From positions 81,379-145,378 of the forward strand of contig JAANYP010000256.1 in the NCBI GenBank assembly GCA_020465985.1: DNA of 64,000 bases, in the 5' to 3' direction. Below the pieces are notes generated by a model. It was not told the DNA's origin. It did not search any database and worked only from the letters and a program-made list of their open reading frames with translations. The translations under genes were made by a program, and so were the position numbers. This document shows, in pieces, positions 1-9,966 of this stretch. How positions within the stretch are numbered: the stretch's first letter is position 1; the number at the start of each line of letters is the position of its first letter. The stretch comes from Centrapalus pauciflorus. Its lineage: Eukaryota; Streptophyta; Magnoliopsida; Asterales; Asteraceae.

Positions 1-893
1 TGTGTTGTTGTGGGCTTTGGTCACATAAAATTATGCCAAATGTGGCCGTAGGTGTTAAAAAGTGTGACCATATGCTATTTTAAGTGAGATAAACCTGTAT
101 TTGGTGTGACTATTGTCCATGAAATGGCCACTTTATTTTTATCTGTGTGTGGCTGATTGCAACCATTCGGTCACACAACGAGTGTGTTGTTGTGGGCTTT
201 GGTCACATAAAATTATGCCAAATGTGGCCGTAGGTGTTAAAAAGTGTGACCATATGCTCTTTAAATCGAGGTAAACTTGTATTTTGTGTGACTATTTTCC
301 ATGAAATGGCCACTTTATTTTTATCTGTGTGTGGCTGAGTGCAACTATTTGGTCACACAACGAGTGTGTTGTTGTGGGCTTTGGTCACAAAACATTATGC
401 CAAATGTGGCTTTGGTCACATAAAATTATGCCAAATGTGGCAGTAGGTGTTAAAAAGTGTGACCATATGCTATTTTAAGCGAGGTAAACCTGTATTTTGT
501 GTGACTATTGTCCATGCAATGGCTACTTCATTTTTATTTGTGTCTAGACGATTGCAACCATTTGGTCACACAACGAGTGTGTTGTTGTTGGCCTTGGTCA
601 CATAAAATTATGCCGAATGTGGTCGTAGGTGTTAAAACGTTTGACCATATACTCTTTTAATTGAGGTAAACTTGTATTTTTTGTGAGTATTGTCCATGCA
701 ATGGCCACTTTATTTTTATTTGTGTGTGGCTAATTGCAACCATTTGGTCACACAACGAGTGTGTTGTTTTGGGCTTTGGTCACATAAAATTATGCCAAAT
801 GTGGCCGTAGGTGTTAAAAAGAGTGACCAAATGCTCTTTTAAGCGAGGTAAACCTGTATATTGTGTTACTATTGTCCATGCAATGGCCACTTC
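1..893. repeat. Left arm of the 182-bp satellite array (five monomers of one 6-mer HOR)
   Basis: The motif TGTGTTGTTGTGGG recurs at 1, 183, 365, 578 and 760. The spacings are 182, 182, 213 and 182, so the monomer is 182 bp and the third carries 31 extra bases. Each monomer has recognisable variants: GTGAGATAAACC with CATTCGG, then GAGTGCAAC, then GTCTAGACGATTG, then GCCGAATGTGGTCG with AAAACGTTTGACC, then GACCAAATGC. The last monomer is interrupted after ACTTC by the LTR element. No coding potential is credible here. The same monomer order with the same private variants (GTGAGATAAACC, CTTTAAATCGAGG, GTTGTTGGCC) appears again near 17.3-18.2 kb. Confidence 0.95.
889..893. repeat. Target-site duplication, left copy (ACTTC)
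   Basis: ACTTC lies immediately before the TGTGACACCC terminus of the element and is repeated immediately after the other terminus at 9962-9966. Five bases is the normal target duplication of Ty3/gypsy integrases. In uninterrupted satellite monomers these bases occur once, in the string CCACTTCATTTTT. Confidence 0.95.
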
Positions 894-1867
894 TGTGACA
901 CCCTTGCCACATTAACCACCAATTACAATTCACCCAGGATTATTCACCATCAAACAAATATATAATGATCTGATACCTTAATTAAAGTGCGGAAGCAAAA
1001 TACATAAATAAAAGTATTACAACTGAGTTTAACACCCTACGGTGCTACAAAGGTTACACGTCTAAGTCTACCAACTCAATTTATTACATTATCCCAAATT
1101 CATTACAACAGAATTTTCATAAACCAAATACCAAAGTAAACGGTAGAAATCTTCAAATACTTCAATAGATTTCCTAGCTAGATGGTCCAGCTGTAGACTT
1201 CCCTTTTCCTGTAAAAATTCAACAACTGAAGGGGTAAGCTAAAGCTTAGTGAATACCATATGATTTTTACACATTCTACAAATCATTATGATACCACCCA
1301 GGGTAACCGCGGTAACACATACCGTATACCCCACACGTACTCCAAGTACGCAAACCCGAGCCGCAGCTCCTTCGAGCCGACACTCGGCATAAGAATAACC
1401 AACCATCTGAGGCAGACATTACATCGGGGATGACCTACTGTCTATCCTGACCACAAAGGTGTCAAACTCTTGGTCATATAGCACAGTAACATCAGAGTAC
1501 AGATGCGACCACGCAGGTCCATCGAAAAGGATGCACAACAAATGAACGGACATGCAACAAGTATGAATGTGCATCAACATATACGCATGTTAGTAGAATG
1601 CCAAACGAATATGAAACAACATGCCTCAGCAGGCAATGCAAACATAATGCAGATGCAGCAATATTAAAATCAAAGGTACTCACAGTGGGTGCGTTATTAA
1701 ACTTCAGATTAATATTATTTCTCCTCGGAATTTCAACCGGATCCACAAAGTACCCCACTGTGGGTTAAACAACACCACAAGGGACCTGTTAAGCCTGTTG
1801 TATCAAATCATTGTGTCAATAACTGTTTTAATTTCATAAAACTTAATTTTATAATTATTGCAAAGTT

Positions 1868-2162
1868 TGGTCCCAATTTCGGATCTATGTCCGAATTCGG
1901 ACACCAGTTCGGATCCCACATAAATCCCAATTCGGTCCACATATATATAAGTCCCAATTCGGACTCCATTAATTTCGGACCATTGCAATTTCGGACCTCA
2001 TGCTAAATTCGGGCACATCCGAATCCGGTCCCCAACCGAATTCGGATCCCCATCCAAATTCCAATACTTAGAAATATTTTGATATATTAATTTTCCAGAA
2101 ATCCGGGCCTCATCCGAATTCGGACCAGATCCGAGTTCATCTCGGATCCGAATTCGGACCCC
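1868..2162. repeat. Cluster of degenerate TCCGAATTCGGA-type palindromic repeats in the left LTR
   Basis: About a dozen copies of a motif related to CCGAATTCGG or ATTCGGACC occur in under 300 bp, some as perfect palindromes (for example near 1888, 2035 and 2116). The same cluster is at about 8805-9098 in the other LTR. Spacing is irregular (about 10-40 bp). The strand-symmetric motif could be a protein-binding or methylation-dense region of the LTR; no function is shown by the sequence. Confidence 0.8.
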
Positions 2163-2663
2163 TTCGAACTTGTGCAGTTTTGAATATTATTTTCCAGATT
2201 TAATCCAAGTCATTTTTGGTACTTTTTCAATACATGAAATAAATTATACCAACTTAAATACACTTAATTTCAAGCATTTTAACACTAATATTAATCATGC
2301 TTTCATACCAAATTCAACCCTTTTTAACTCTTTTTCATCATCCATCGACCCACACACACTAAAACACACACTAAATGCTCAAATCCATACTTTTAATTCG
2401 AATCAGGAGCTGAAATTTTGTACATAGCATCTTATATACTAGATTTAAACTAATCCACAATAACATCATACATGCATCCATGTTTGAATCTCCAAATCTA
2501 ATTTTCGGTTCATATAAAAAACCGAACCAAATGTTCCCAAAAATCGAATTTTAAAGAGATATTTACCTTAATTCGATGATTGCAGATGTTATAATTCCTT
2601 CCTAGCAATCTTGTTTCAGATTTTCAGCTTCCAATTCCAAGTTTTGATGTTCTTCGATTGTAG

Positions 2664-2703
2664 AGAGAGAGAGAGCCGAGAGAGAGAGATTTTAGAGAGA
2701 GAA
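2664..2703 (-). promoter_or_regulatory. GA/CT-rich tract in the LTR
   Basis: An interrupted (GA)n run follows GATTGTAGAGAG and is repeated at about 9597-9640 in the other LTR. On the transcribed (minus) strand it is a CT tract, a form common near plant core promoters and 5' leaders. It lies about 0.3 kb inside the LTR's 5' end in element orientation. A regulatory role is an inference. Confidence 0.4.
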
Positions 2704-3026
2704 AGTGCTTGGTGAAAATGAAAGACAAAATTTGTCTTCCATTCCTTTTATTCACCACTTTAATCTTTTGGCTCATTAACCCCTCAACTTATCCGGTTCC
2801 ATAAATTACTGATTTCTATCTTAATTTTATTATCACCAACAAATAAAATCATCATACTTAACCAAAATAATTTGGCATTCTTAATATTCCTTAATTCCTT
2901 AAAATAACAACCAACTTTAAATAACTGAACACATAATCATTTTCATAGTCCAACTTAATTATGCAAATTACAAATTTTAAACTTAATAAACTTCAAATAC
3001 AATAATTTAAATCCGAGGACGTTACA

Positions 3027-3042
3027 GCATGGGCTCCACCAC
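3027..3042 (-). other. Probable polypurine tract next to the 3' LTR
   Basis: On the minus strand the bases just before the LTR terminus read GTGGTGGAGCCCATGC, the expected position for the plus-strand primer of an LTR retrotransposon. It is purine-rich only in its first ten bases, so this is a positional call. Confidence 0.4.
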
Positions 3043-3062
3043 GCTCAACTTCGTCCCCGAAG

Positions 3063-3248
3063 TTACTCGGATTTGAAAAGTTGCGGATATTACTTTAACA
3101 TCTCAGACTTTGGCTCCCACGTATGATTTGCTCCTTTATGATGCTTCCAACGTACAAGCACCATTTCTATCTCTTTGCTCCTTAATTTCTTCACTTTTGT
3201 GTCTAACACACACTCCGGCTCTTCAACATACCGGAGCCTTTCATCAAT
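3063..3248 (-). pseudogene. Chromodomain remnant of the Ty3/gypsy polyprotein, cut off by stop codons
   Basis: Downstream of the TAG at 3249-3251 the same reading frame continues with sequence of chromodomain character: an ERLRYVEEP segment, a basic KVKKLRSK stretch, then EMVLVRWKHH and HTWEP, the aromatic/W pattern typical of the C-terminal chromodomain of plant chromoviruses. A second stop (TAA, 3090-3092) interrupts the last part, and the natural terminator is probably at 3063-3065. In intact relatives this domain directs integration toward particular chromatin. Here it cannot be translated with integrase without readthrough. The assignment is by motif; there is no intact domain to test. 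Confidence 0.75.
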
Positions 3249-6200
3249 CTACAACTCAGTGTGGTCAGCCCAATCTTCGTTTTCGGTTGTAAACGACTTT
3301 CTAAGGTTCCCCACAAGGAACACCGGGTGTATGCCCGACATTTCTTCAGGCATCTCCAAACGATATGATTGGTTCCCAACTTTCTCTATTATCTTAAATG
3401 GTCCGATGAATCTTGGAGCCAACTTTCCTCTTTTTACAAAACGTGTAACACCTCTCATAGGTGACACCTTCAAATAAACCCAATCATTCATCTCAAAGCT
3501 GATTGGTTTGTGCCTTCTATCGTAATAACTTTTCTGGCGATCCTGGGCCGCCTTCATATTCTGTCTTACCAATTGTATCTTCTCATTTGTCTCCTGCAAT
3601 AATGCTGGCCCAGCAATCGGCGTTTCACCAGTTTCCCTCCAACACGTAGGAGTCCTACACCTTCTCCTATACAATGCCTCAAACGGCGCTTTCTTGATCG
3701 TCGCGTGGTAACTGTTGTTATACGAAAACTCGATCAGTGGCAAATGATCGTCCCAATTGCCACCGAGGTCTAACACACACGACCGCATCATATCTTCGAG
3801 TGTTAGGATGGTCCTTTCACTTTGACCATCGGTTTGCGGACGGTAAGCCGTACTCATAGCAATCCTCGTTCCTAACCCTTCTTGCAATACCGACCAGAAG
3901 TTGGAAGTAAATTGGCTGTCCCGATCCGATACAATAGACTTAGGCACTCCATGCCTAGAAACAATCTCGTTCATATAAATCTGAGCTAACTTCTCCTGCG
4001 AATAACTTTCACGAATGAAGTGAGCCGACTTAGTTAACCGATCCACTATTACCCAAACTGCATCGTGTTGTCGCTTAGTCTTCGGCAGTTTTGTAACAAA
4101 ATCCATTGTAATGTGCTCCCACTTCCATTCTGGTATAGGAAGCGGTTGCATACTGCCGTACGGTTGCTGATGTTCGGCCTTTACCAACCGACAAGTTCGG
4201 CATCTTTCTACATATTGCCCTATGTCTTTCTTTAATCCCGGCCACCAAAAGTCTGCTTTAAGCTCGTTGTACATCTTTGTGCTCCCGGGATGTACAGAAA
4301 ACTTCGATTGGTGAGCTTCTTCGATAATTACCTTTCTCATGCCCCCAAACTTTGGCACCCAGACTCTTCCGTAAATTCCTTTCAAACCAGATTCGCTCGT
4401 TTCCATATTCTTAATCTGTACTCTTATATCCTCAGTGCCAACATTTTCGTCTTTCAAGGCTTCATCCTGAGCGGCCTTGACATCATCAATAATCGTGGAA
4501 GTCAGCATCGTAGACGTCATCATGTAACAACAATCCTTGGCATATGCTTTGCGACTCAAAGCATCGGCTACCACGTTAGCGTTTCCAGGATGGTAAAGGA
4601 TTTCACAGTCATAATCCTTTATTAGTTCCATCGAACGTCTCTGTCTCATGTTAAGTTCTTTCTGGCTAAATATGTACTTCAGGCTCTTATGATCTGTATA
4701 TAATTGACACTTAGTTCTATATAGATAGTGTCTCCACAGTTTCAGTGCAAATGTGACAGCTGTCAACTCAAGATCATGAGTTGAGTAGTTCTTTTCATGC
4801 TGCTTAAGTTGTCTTGAGGCATACGCAATTACTTTCCCGCGCTGCATCAATACCGCACCAAGTCCCAACCTCGAAGCATCCGTGTATACAACAAAGTCCT
4901 CATTACCCTCTCGTAGGGCAAGTATCGGTGCTTCACTTAACGCCTTTTTCAAAATATCAAACGCCTCCTGCTGCACAGTTTCCCATACAAACGGTGCATT
5001 CTTCTTTGTTAACATAGTTAAAGGGACTGCAATCTTTGAAAAGTCCTTAATGAACCTCCTATAATAGCCCGCCAGCCCAAGGAAACTTTTGACTTCCGTA
5101 GCTGAACGAGGAGGCTCCCAGTTTCTTACCGCTTCTACCTTAGCCGGATCTACAGAAGTTCCAGCCCCCGAAATCACATGCCCTAAAAACTGAATCTGTT
5201 GCAGCCAAAACTCACATTTTGAGAACTTGGCATACAACTTCTCTTTTCTTAGCAATTCCAGCAATTCCCTTAAATGATCAGCATGTTCGGCTTCCGACTT
5301 AGAGTATACTAAAATATCATCGATAAACACAATTACTGATTTATCCAACATCGATCTACATACTCTATTCATTAAATCCGTAAACACTGCCGGGGCATTG
5401 GTTAAACCGAAAGGCATCACCAGAAACTCGTAATGCCCGTAACGTGTCCTAAAAGCTGTCTTAGGCACATCTTCTTCTCGAACCTTCAGCTGATGATATC
5501 CCGACCTCAGGTCAATCTTAGAAAAGACACACGCCCCGTGTAATTGGTCGAACAAATCGTCTATCCTCGGCAGCGGATACTTGTTCTTAACAGTCAGTTT
5601 ATTCAACTCCCGGTAATCAATGCACATTCGCATTGTGCCATCCTTCTTTTTCACAAACAAAACAGGGGCTCCCCACGGCGATGAACTTGGTCGAATAAAG
5701 CCCTTGTCCAACAACTCCTGGAGTTGTGTCATCATCTCTTTCATCTCGGCTGGGGCAAGGCGATAAGGAGAACGAGCTACCGGTGCAGCTCCAGGGATCA
5801 GATCAATTCTAAATTCCACTTGTCTCTCAGGCGGCACGCCAGACAAGTCTTCCGGAAACACATCCGGGAACAGTGAAACAACAGGCACATCGGCCAACGT
5901 CTTCTTCTCAGCCTTGGCATCAATAGCATATGCCAGGTAGGCGTCACATCCCTTTGCAACAAGCCTTCGGGCCTTTGCAATGGTTAGCAAACACAGATCC
6001 CCGCTTCTCCTATCCCCGTAGATACAGATCTCATGCCCCTCCGGAGTAGTTATCCTTATCATTCGCTTCTTACACCCAATATGGGCTTCGTTTTCTATCA
6101 ACCAATCCATCCCGATAATTACATCAAATTCACTAAACTCGATCGGAATCAAGTCTAAATTGAAGACTACATCTTCAATCACTAAGGTACAGTTACGGTA

Positions 6201-7100
6201 TACATGGTCTACATTGACTAAAGTATTACTAGCAGTTTCAATATCTAGTACAGCAGATAGCTTAGACAAAGGCATGGCAAGTTGTTGTGCAAACATAGTA
6301 GATACAAACGATCTATTGGCACCCGAGTCAAATAATACTCTTGCAGGTAAAGAGTTTACAATAAACATACCCGTGACCACCTCCGGGTTTTCCCTAGCCT
6401 CCTCTGCAGTGATTTGAAAGGCACGAGCCGGTGCCCTTTGTGACTGACCCCGACCCCGGTTAACTAAACCACCGCTTGAACCTCCCGAAGATCGTGTTGA
6501 TGTTGGAGCAGCAGCTGCTGGAGCATTCTTTCGACAATTTCTACTATAGTGCCCCCATACTCCACACTTATGGCAAGCATCAGATCTTCGTGGGCATTCA
6601 TTCTGAAAATGGCCCAACTCTCCGCAGCAAAAACATGCACGCCCGTTTGTGCACTTGCCAAAATGTTCTAGATGGCACTTGTTACAATACTGGGGCTCGG
6701 TGTTGATAGAGTAAGCACGTGCACGACCGGAAGAACTAGACTGTCGACGGAAGGACTGTTGTGGCGAGCACTGCGAAGATCGTGAAGAACCAGAATAACC
6801 TCCTTCGCGTTGGCGTTTCGGTGGTGAAGGTTGAGTTGGATTAGCTGATTCAGCAGCGGACCCCATCACGTAACCAGACATACTTAAATTCTGTTCCACA
6901 TTTCTGGCGGCTTCCAATAGACCAGCAAATGTGGGGTAGCGTACATTGCTCATTACCCTCCGAATCTCCAAATCAAGACCAGCCTCAAACCTGGTCACTT
7001 TTCTTTCCTCAGTATCCACTTGATGAGGCGCGAACAAACTCAGCCTCGTGAACTCTACCGCGTACTGGGACACAGACTTAGTCCCCTGAATCAGTGTCAT
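3249..7100 (-). pseudogene. Ty3/gypsy polyprotein: gag C-terminus, protease, RT, RNase H, integrase
   Basis: This open stretch of 1283 codons continues the gag frame after an in-frame TGA. Domains in order: end of the gag capsid region (1-70); a Cys/His cluster near 139-150 and two CX2CX4HX4C zinc knuckles at 156-169 and 176-189; aspartic protease with LFDSG at 256-260; reverse transcriptase about 410-640 with the FIDD catalytic motif at 592-595; RNase H about 735-850 with acidic residues D741, E778, D803 and D846; integrase zinc finger H930, H937, C967, C970; integrase core D1000, D1059, E1095 (35 residues between the last two); and a GPF motif at 1233-1235. It copies element RNA to DNA and integrates it. 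All catalytic residues I can see are kept. The start at 7100 is only the first ATG after the TGA, not a real initiation site, and the frame is cut by TAG before the chromodomain. Confidence 0.93.
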
Positions 7101-7118
7101 GAATTTTGCCTCAAGTCT

Positions 7119-7622
7119 TCAGCGCTCATCGGCCGGGCAGTACTGCTGAGTGAAAACTTCAGTGAACTCAGCCCATTTCATTACCGCAACCTTCTCCATT
7201 GTTAGTGCATTTACCATCGAATTCCACCACATTATTGTGTCTTTGGTGAACATGGCAGTAGCGAACCGGACCATATCCTTCTCAGCACAATCGCTGATTC
7301 GGAAAGTCCTTTCTGTAGCTGTTATCCACTCCAATGCAGTAACAGCATCACCCAACCCAGTAAACTCAACGGCTCCATTTCCCTTAAAGTCCTTGAAACG
7401 GCAACCCCTGGGCTTATTTGATGACCCAGTGTTGTCACCTTGCTCGTCATCGTTTCCCTCTCTTTCCTTATTCTTTCTCTTCTCTTCTCTTCGCTTAGCT
7501 TCGGCCTCATCTCGAGCCCGAAACTGGTCCTGAATCATTCGATTTTGCTCAGCCATCATGGCTAGCATCATTTCCCTCGTCTCTTCTGGTGTCATTCCTC
7601 CTCCAGACATGTTCTGAAACAT
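7119..7622 (-). pseudogene. Ty3/gypsy gag N-terminal part, ended by a premature TGA
   Basis: The 167-codon frame begins with a methionine-rich, charged N-terminus (several EE, RR and KR runs, probably helical or coiled). It continues with the retrotransposon gag capsid domain: GNGAVEFTGLGDAVTALEWI, then the MWWNSM motif and the EVFTQQYCPADER motif near the end. Gag forms the virus-like particle that encloses element RNA. The TGA at 7119-7121 lies in the middle of the gag domain. The frame resumes without a shift on the other side, so it was a single gag-pol frame. CGA to TGA is the simplest origin of this stop. The start is the ATG just downstream (in element orientation) of the PBS and a 189-base leader; a second in-frame ATG follows four codons later. 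Confidence 0.92.
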
Positions 7623-7813
7623 GAAACATATAACTTATTTAGTAACATGTCATTTATTTATAGACACCACCCAATTGTCCCGTATGATAGTCAATATTCT
7701 TATGATTACTAGATCGTAACCTATCTTAGTTCAGATCATTACTTAGAATCACTACATGTCAACACTTAATGTTTGAGACCAAGACCTCACGGACACTTGA
7801 ATCTCAAACTACT
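7623..7813 (-). other. Untranslated leader of the Ty3/gypsy element
   Basis: This is the stretch between the PBS and the gag start codon. No open frame or recognisable domain is seen. In intact relatives it would hold the packaging signal, but nothing specific can be identified here. Confidence 0.6.
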
Positions 7814-7825
7814 GCTCTGATACCA
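7814..7825 (-). other. Primer binding site, complementary to tRNA-iMet
   Basis: On the minus strand the sequence is TGGTATCAGAGC, the standard plant retrotransposon primer site complementary to the 3' end of initiator methionine tRNA. It lies five bases inside the 5' LTR boundary at 7831. Confidence 0.95.
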
Positions 7826-7830
7826 TAGGT

Positions 7831-9961
7831 TGTGACACCCTTGCCACATTAACCACCAATTACAATTCACCCAGGATTATTCACCATCAAACAAATATAT
7901 AATGATCTGATACCTTAATTAAAGTGCGGAAGCAAAATACATAAATAAAAGTATTACAACTGAGTTTAACACCCTACGGTGCTACAACGGTTACACGTCT
8001 AAGTCTACCAACTCAATTTATTACATTATCCCAAATTCATTACAACAGAATATTCATAAACCAAATACCAAAGTAAACGGTAGAAATCTTCAAATACTTC
8101 TATAGATTTCCTAGCTAGATGGTCCAGCTGTAGACTTCCCTTTTCCTGTAAAAATTCAACAACTCAAGGGGTAAGCTAAAGCTTAGTGAATACCATATGA
8201 TTTTTACACATTCTATAAATCATTATGATGCCACCCAGGGTAACCGCGGTAACACATACCGTATACCCCACACGTACTCCAAGTACGCAAACCCGAGCCG
8301 CAGCTCCTTCGAGCTGACACTCGACATAAGAATAACCAACCATCTGAGGCAGACATTACATCGGGGATGACCTACTGTCTATCCTGACCACAGAGGTGTC
8401 AAACTCTTGGTCATATAGCACAGTAACATCAGAGTACAGATGCGACCACGCAGGTCCATCGAAAGGATGCACAACAAATGAACGGACATGCAACAAGTAC
8501 GAATGTGCATCAACATATACGCATGTTAGTAGAATGCCAAACGAATATGAAACAACATGCCTCAGCAGGCAATGCAAACATAATGCAGATGCAGCAATGT
8601 TAAAATCAAAGGTACTCACAGTGGGTGCGTTATTAAACTTCAGATTAATATTATTTCTCCTCCGAATTTCAACCGGATCCACAAAGTACCCCACTGTGGG
8701 TTAAACAGCACCACAAGGGACCTGTTAAGCCAGTTGTATCAAATCATTGTGTCAATAACTGTTTTAATTTCATAAAACTTAATTTTATAATTATTGCAAA
8801 GTTTGGTCCCAATTTCGGATCTATGTCCGAATTCGGACCCCAGTTCGGATCCCACATAAATCCCAATTCGGTCCACATATATATAAGTCCCAATTCGGAC
8901 TCCATTAATTTCGGACCATTGCAATTTCGGACCTCATGGTAAATTCGGGCACATCCGAATCCGGTCCCCAACCGAATTCGGATCCCTGTCCAAATTCCAA
9001 TACTTAGAAATATTTTGATATATTAATTTTCCAGAAATCCGGGCCTCATCCGAATTCGGACCAGATCCGAGTTCATCTCGGATCCGAATTCGGACCCTTC
9101 GAACTTGTGCAGTTTTGAATATTATTTTCCAGATTTAATCCAAGTCATTTTTGGTACTTTTTCAATACATGAAATAAATTATACCAACTTAAATACACTT
9201 AATTTCAAGCATTTTAACACTAATATTAATCATGCTTTCATACCAAATTCAACCCTTTTTAACTCTTTTTCATCATCCATCGACCCACACACACTAAAAC
9301 ACACACTAAATGCTCAAATCCATACTTTTAATTCGAATCAGGAGCTGAAATTTTGTACATAGCATCTTATATACTAGATTTAAACTAATCCACAATAACA
9401 TTATACATGCATCCATGTTTGAATCTCCAAATCTAATTTTCGGTTAATATAAAAAACCGAACCAAATGTTCCCAAAAATTGAATTTTAAAGAGATATTTA
9501 CCTTAATTCGATGATTGCAGATGTTATAATTCCTTCCTAGCAATCTTGTTTCAGATTTTCAGCTTCCAATTCCAAGTTTTGATGTTCTTCGATTGTAGAG
9601 AGAGAGAGAGCCGAGAGAGAGAGATTTTAGAGAGAGAAAGTGCTTGGTGAAAATGAAAGACAAAATTTGTCTTCCATTCCTTTTATTCACCACTTTAATC
9701 TTTTGGCTCATTAACCCCTCAACTTATCCGGTTCCATAAATTACTGATTTCTATCTTAATTTTATTGTCACCAACAAATAAAATCATCATACTTAACCAA
9801 AATAATTTGGCATTCTTAATATTCCTTAATTCCTTAAAATAACAACCAACTTTAAATAACTGAACACATAATCATTTTCATAGTCCAACTTAATTATGCA
9901 AATTACAAATTTTAAACTTAATAAACTTCAAATACAATAATTTAAATCCGAGGATGTTACA
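7831..9961 (-). repeat. LTR, right copy (5' LTR in the element's orientation)
   Basis: 2131 bp, TGTGACACCC...GATGTTACA, paired with 894-3026. It differs by roughly 25 visible changes, many of them transitions, with one-base indels near 8464 and 9098. As the 5' LTR it should contain the element's promoter. A TATATATA stretch on the minus strand near 8876-8884, also present in the other LTR, is a possible TATA box, but there is no direct evidence of a start site. Confidence 0.96.
8876..8886 (-). promoter_or_regulatory. Possible TATA box of the Ty3/gypsy 5' LTR
   Basis: The minus strand reads CTTATATATATG inside the 5' LTR, about 1.08 kb from the LTR's upstream end. That would give U3 of about 1.1 kb and R plus U5 of about 1 kb. 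It is conserved in both LTRs. The LTR is AT-rich, so chance occurrence is likely enough to keep this tentative. Confidence 0.3.
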
Positions 9962-9966
9962 ACTTC
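9962..9966. repeat. Target-site duplication, right copy (ACTTC)
   Basis: ACTTC follows the LTR terminus directly and then runs into ATTTTTATTTGTGTCTAGACG, the normal continuation of the interrupted satellite monomer. It matches 889-893 exactly. Confidence 0.95.

Larger units (their letters stand above)
894..3026 (-). repeat. LTR, left copy (3' LTR in the element's orientation)
   Basis: It is bounded by TGTGACACCC on the plus strand and ends ...GACGTTACA, giving the TG...CA termini expected of LTRs on either strand. The length is 2133 bp, long for a plant Ty3 element but normal for Tekay-like chromoviruses. Its partner is 7831-9961. Short open frames inside it (for example 1492-1758 and 2170-2427) are present in both LTRs, have no recognisable domain, and are not treated as genes. 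It contains the TTCGGA repeat cluster and GA tract listed separately. Confidence 0.96.
894..9961 (-). mobile_element. Full-length Ty3/gypsy chromovirus LTR retrotransposon, inserted in the satellite
   Basis: The element is 9068 bp, flanked by exact ACTTC duplications, with LTRs at 894-3026 and 7831-9961 and gag-pol on the minus strand. In transcriptional orientation the order is 5' LTR (right), PBS, gag, protease, reverse transcriptase, RNase H, integrase, chromodomain remnant, purine-rich segment, 3' LTR (left). Gag-pol in one frame, two zinc knuckles, a GPF motif after the integrase core and a chromodomain-like tail point to a chromovirus; the RT wording resembles the Tekay/Del clade, which is my inference. 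By-eye comparison of the LTRs gives about 23 substitutions plus two one-base indels in 2.13 kb, about 1.1%, so it inserted recently, within roughly the last million years under usual plant clocks. Stops in gag-pol make it non-autonomous now. Confidence 0.96.

Noticed and set aside
10..60. CRISPR-like array because of regular repeats
   Set aside because: The whole 182-bp unit is repeated with no unique spacers, and the context is a plant genome.
1..182. CENP-B box or telomere repeat in the satellite
   Set aside because: No CENP-B box-like core and no TTTAGGG runs were found in the monomer.
1492..1758. Open frames inside the gypsy LTRs (88, 61, 85, 112 and 102 codons)
   Set aside because: They occur in both LTRs, are low in complexity, change length with one-base indels between the copies and show no domain.
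3175..6706. Plus-strand open frames across gypsy pol
   Set aside because: They are the opposite-strand shadow of a long GC-richer coding frame with clear RT and integrase motifs.
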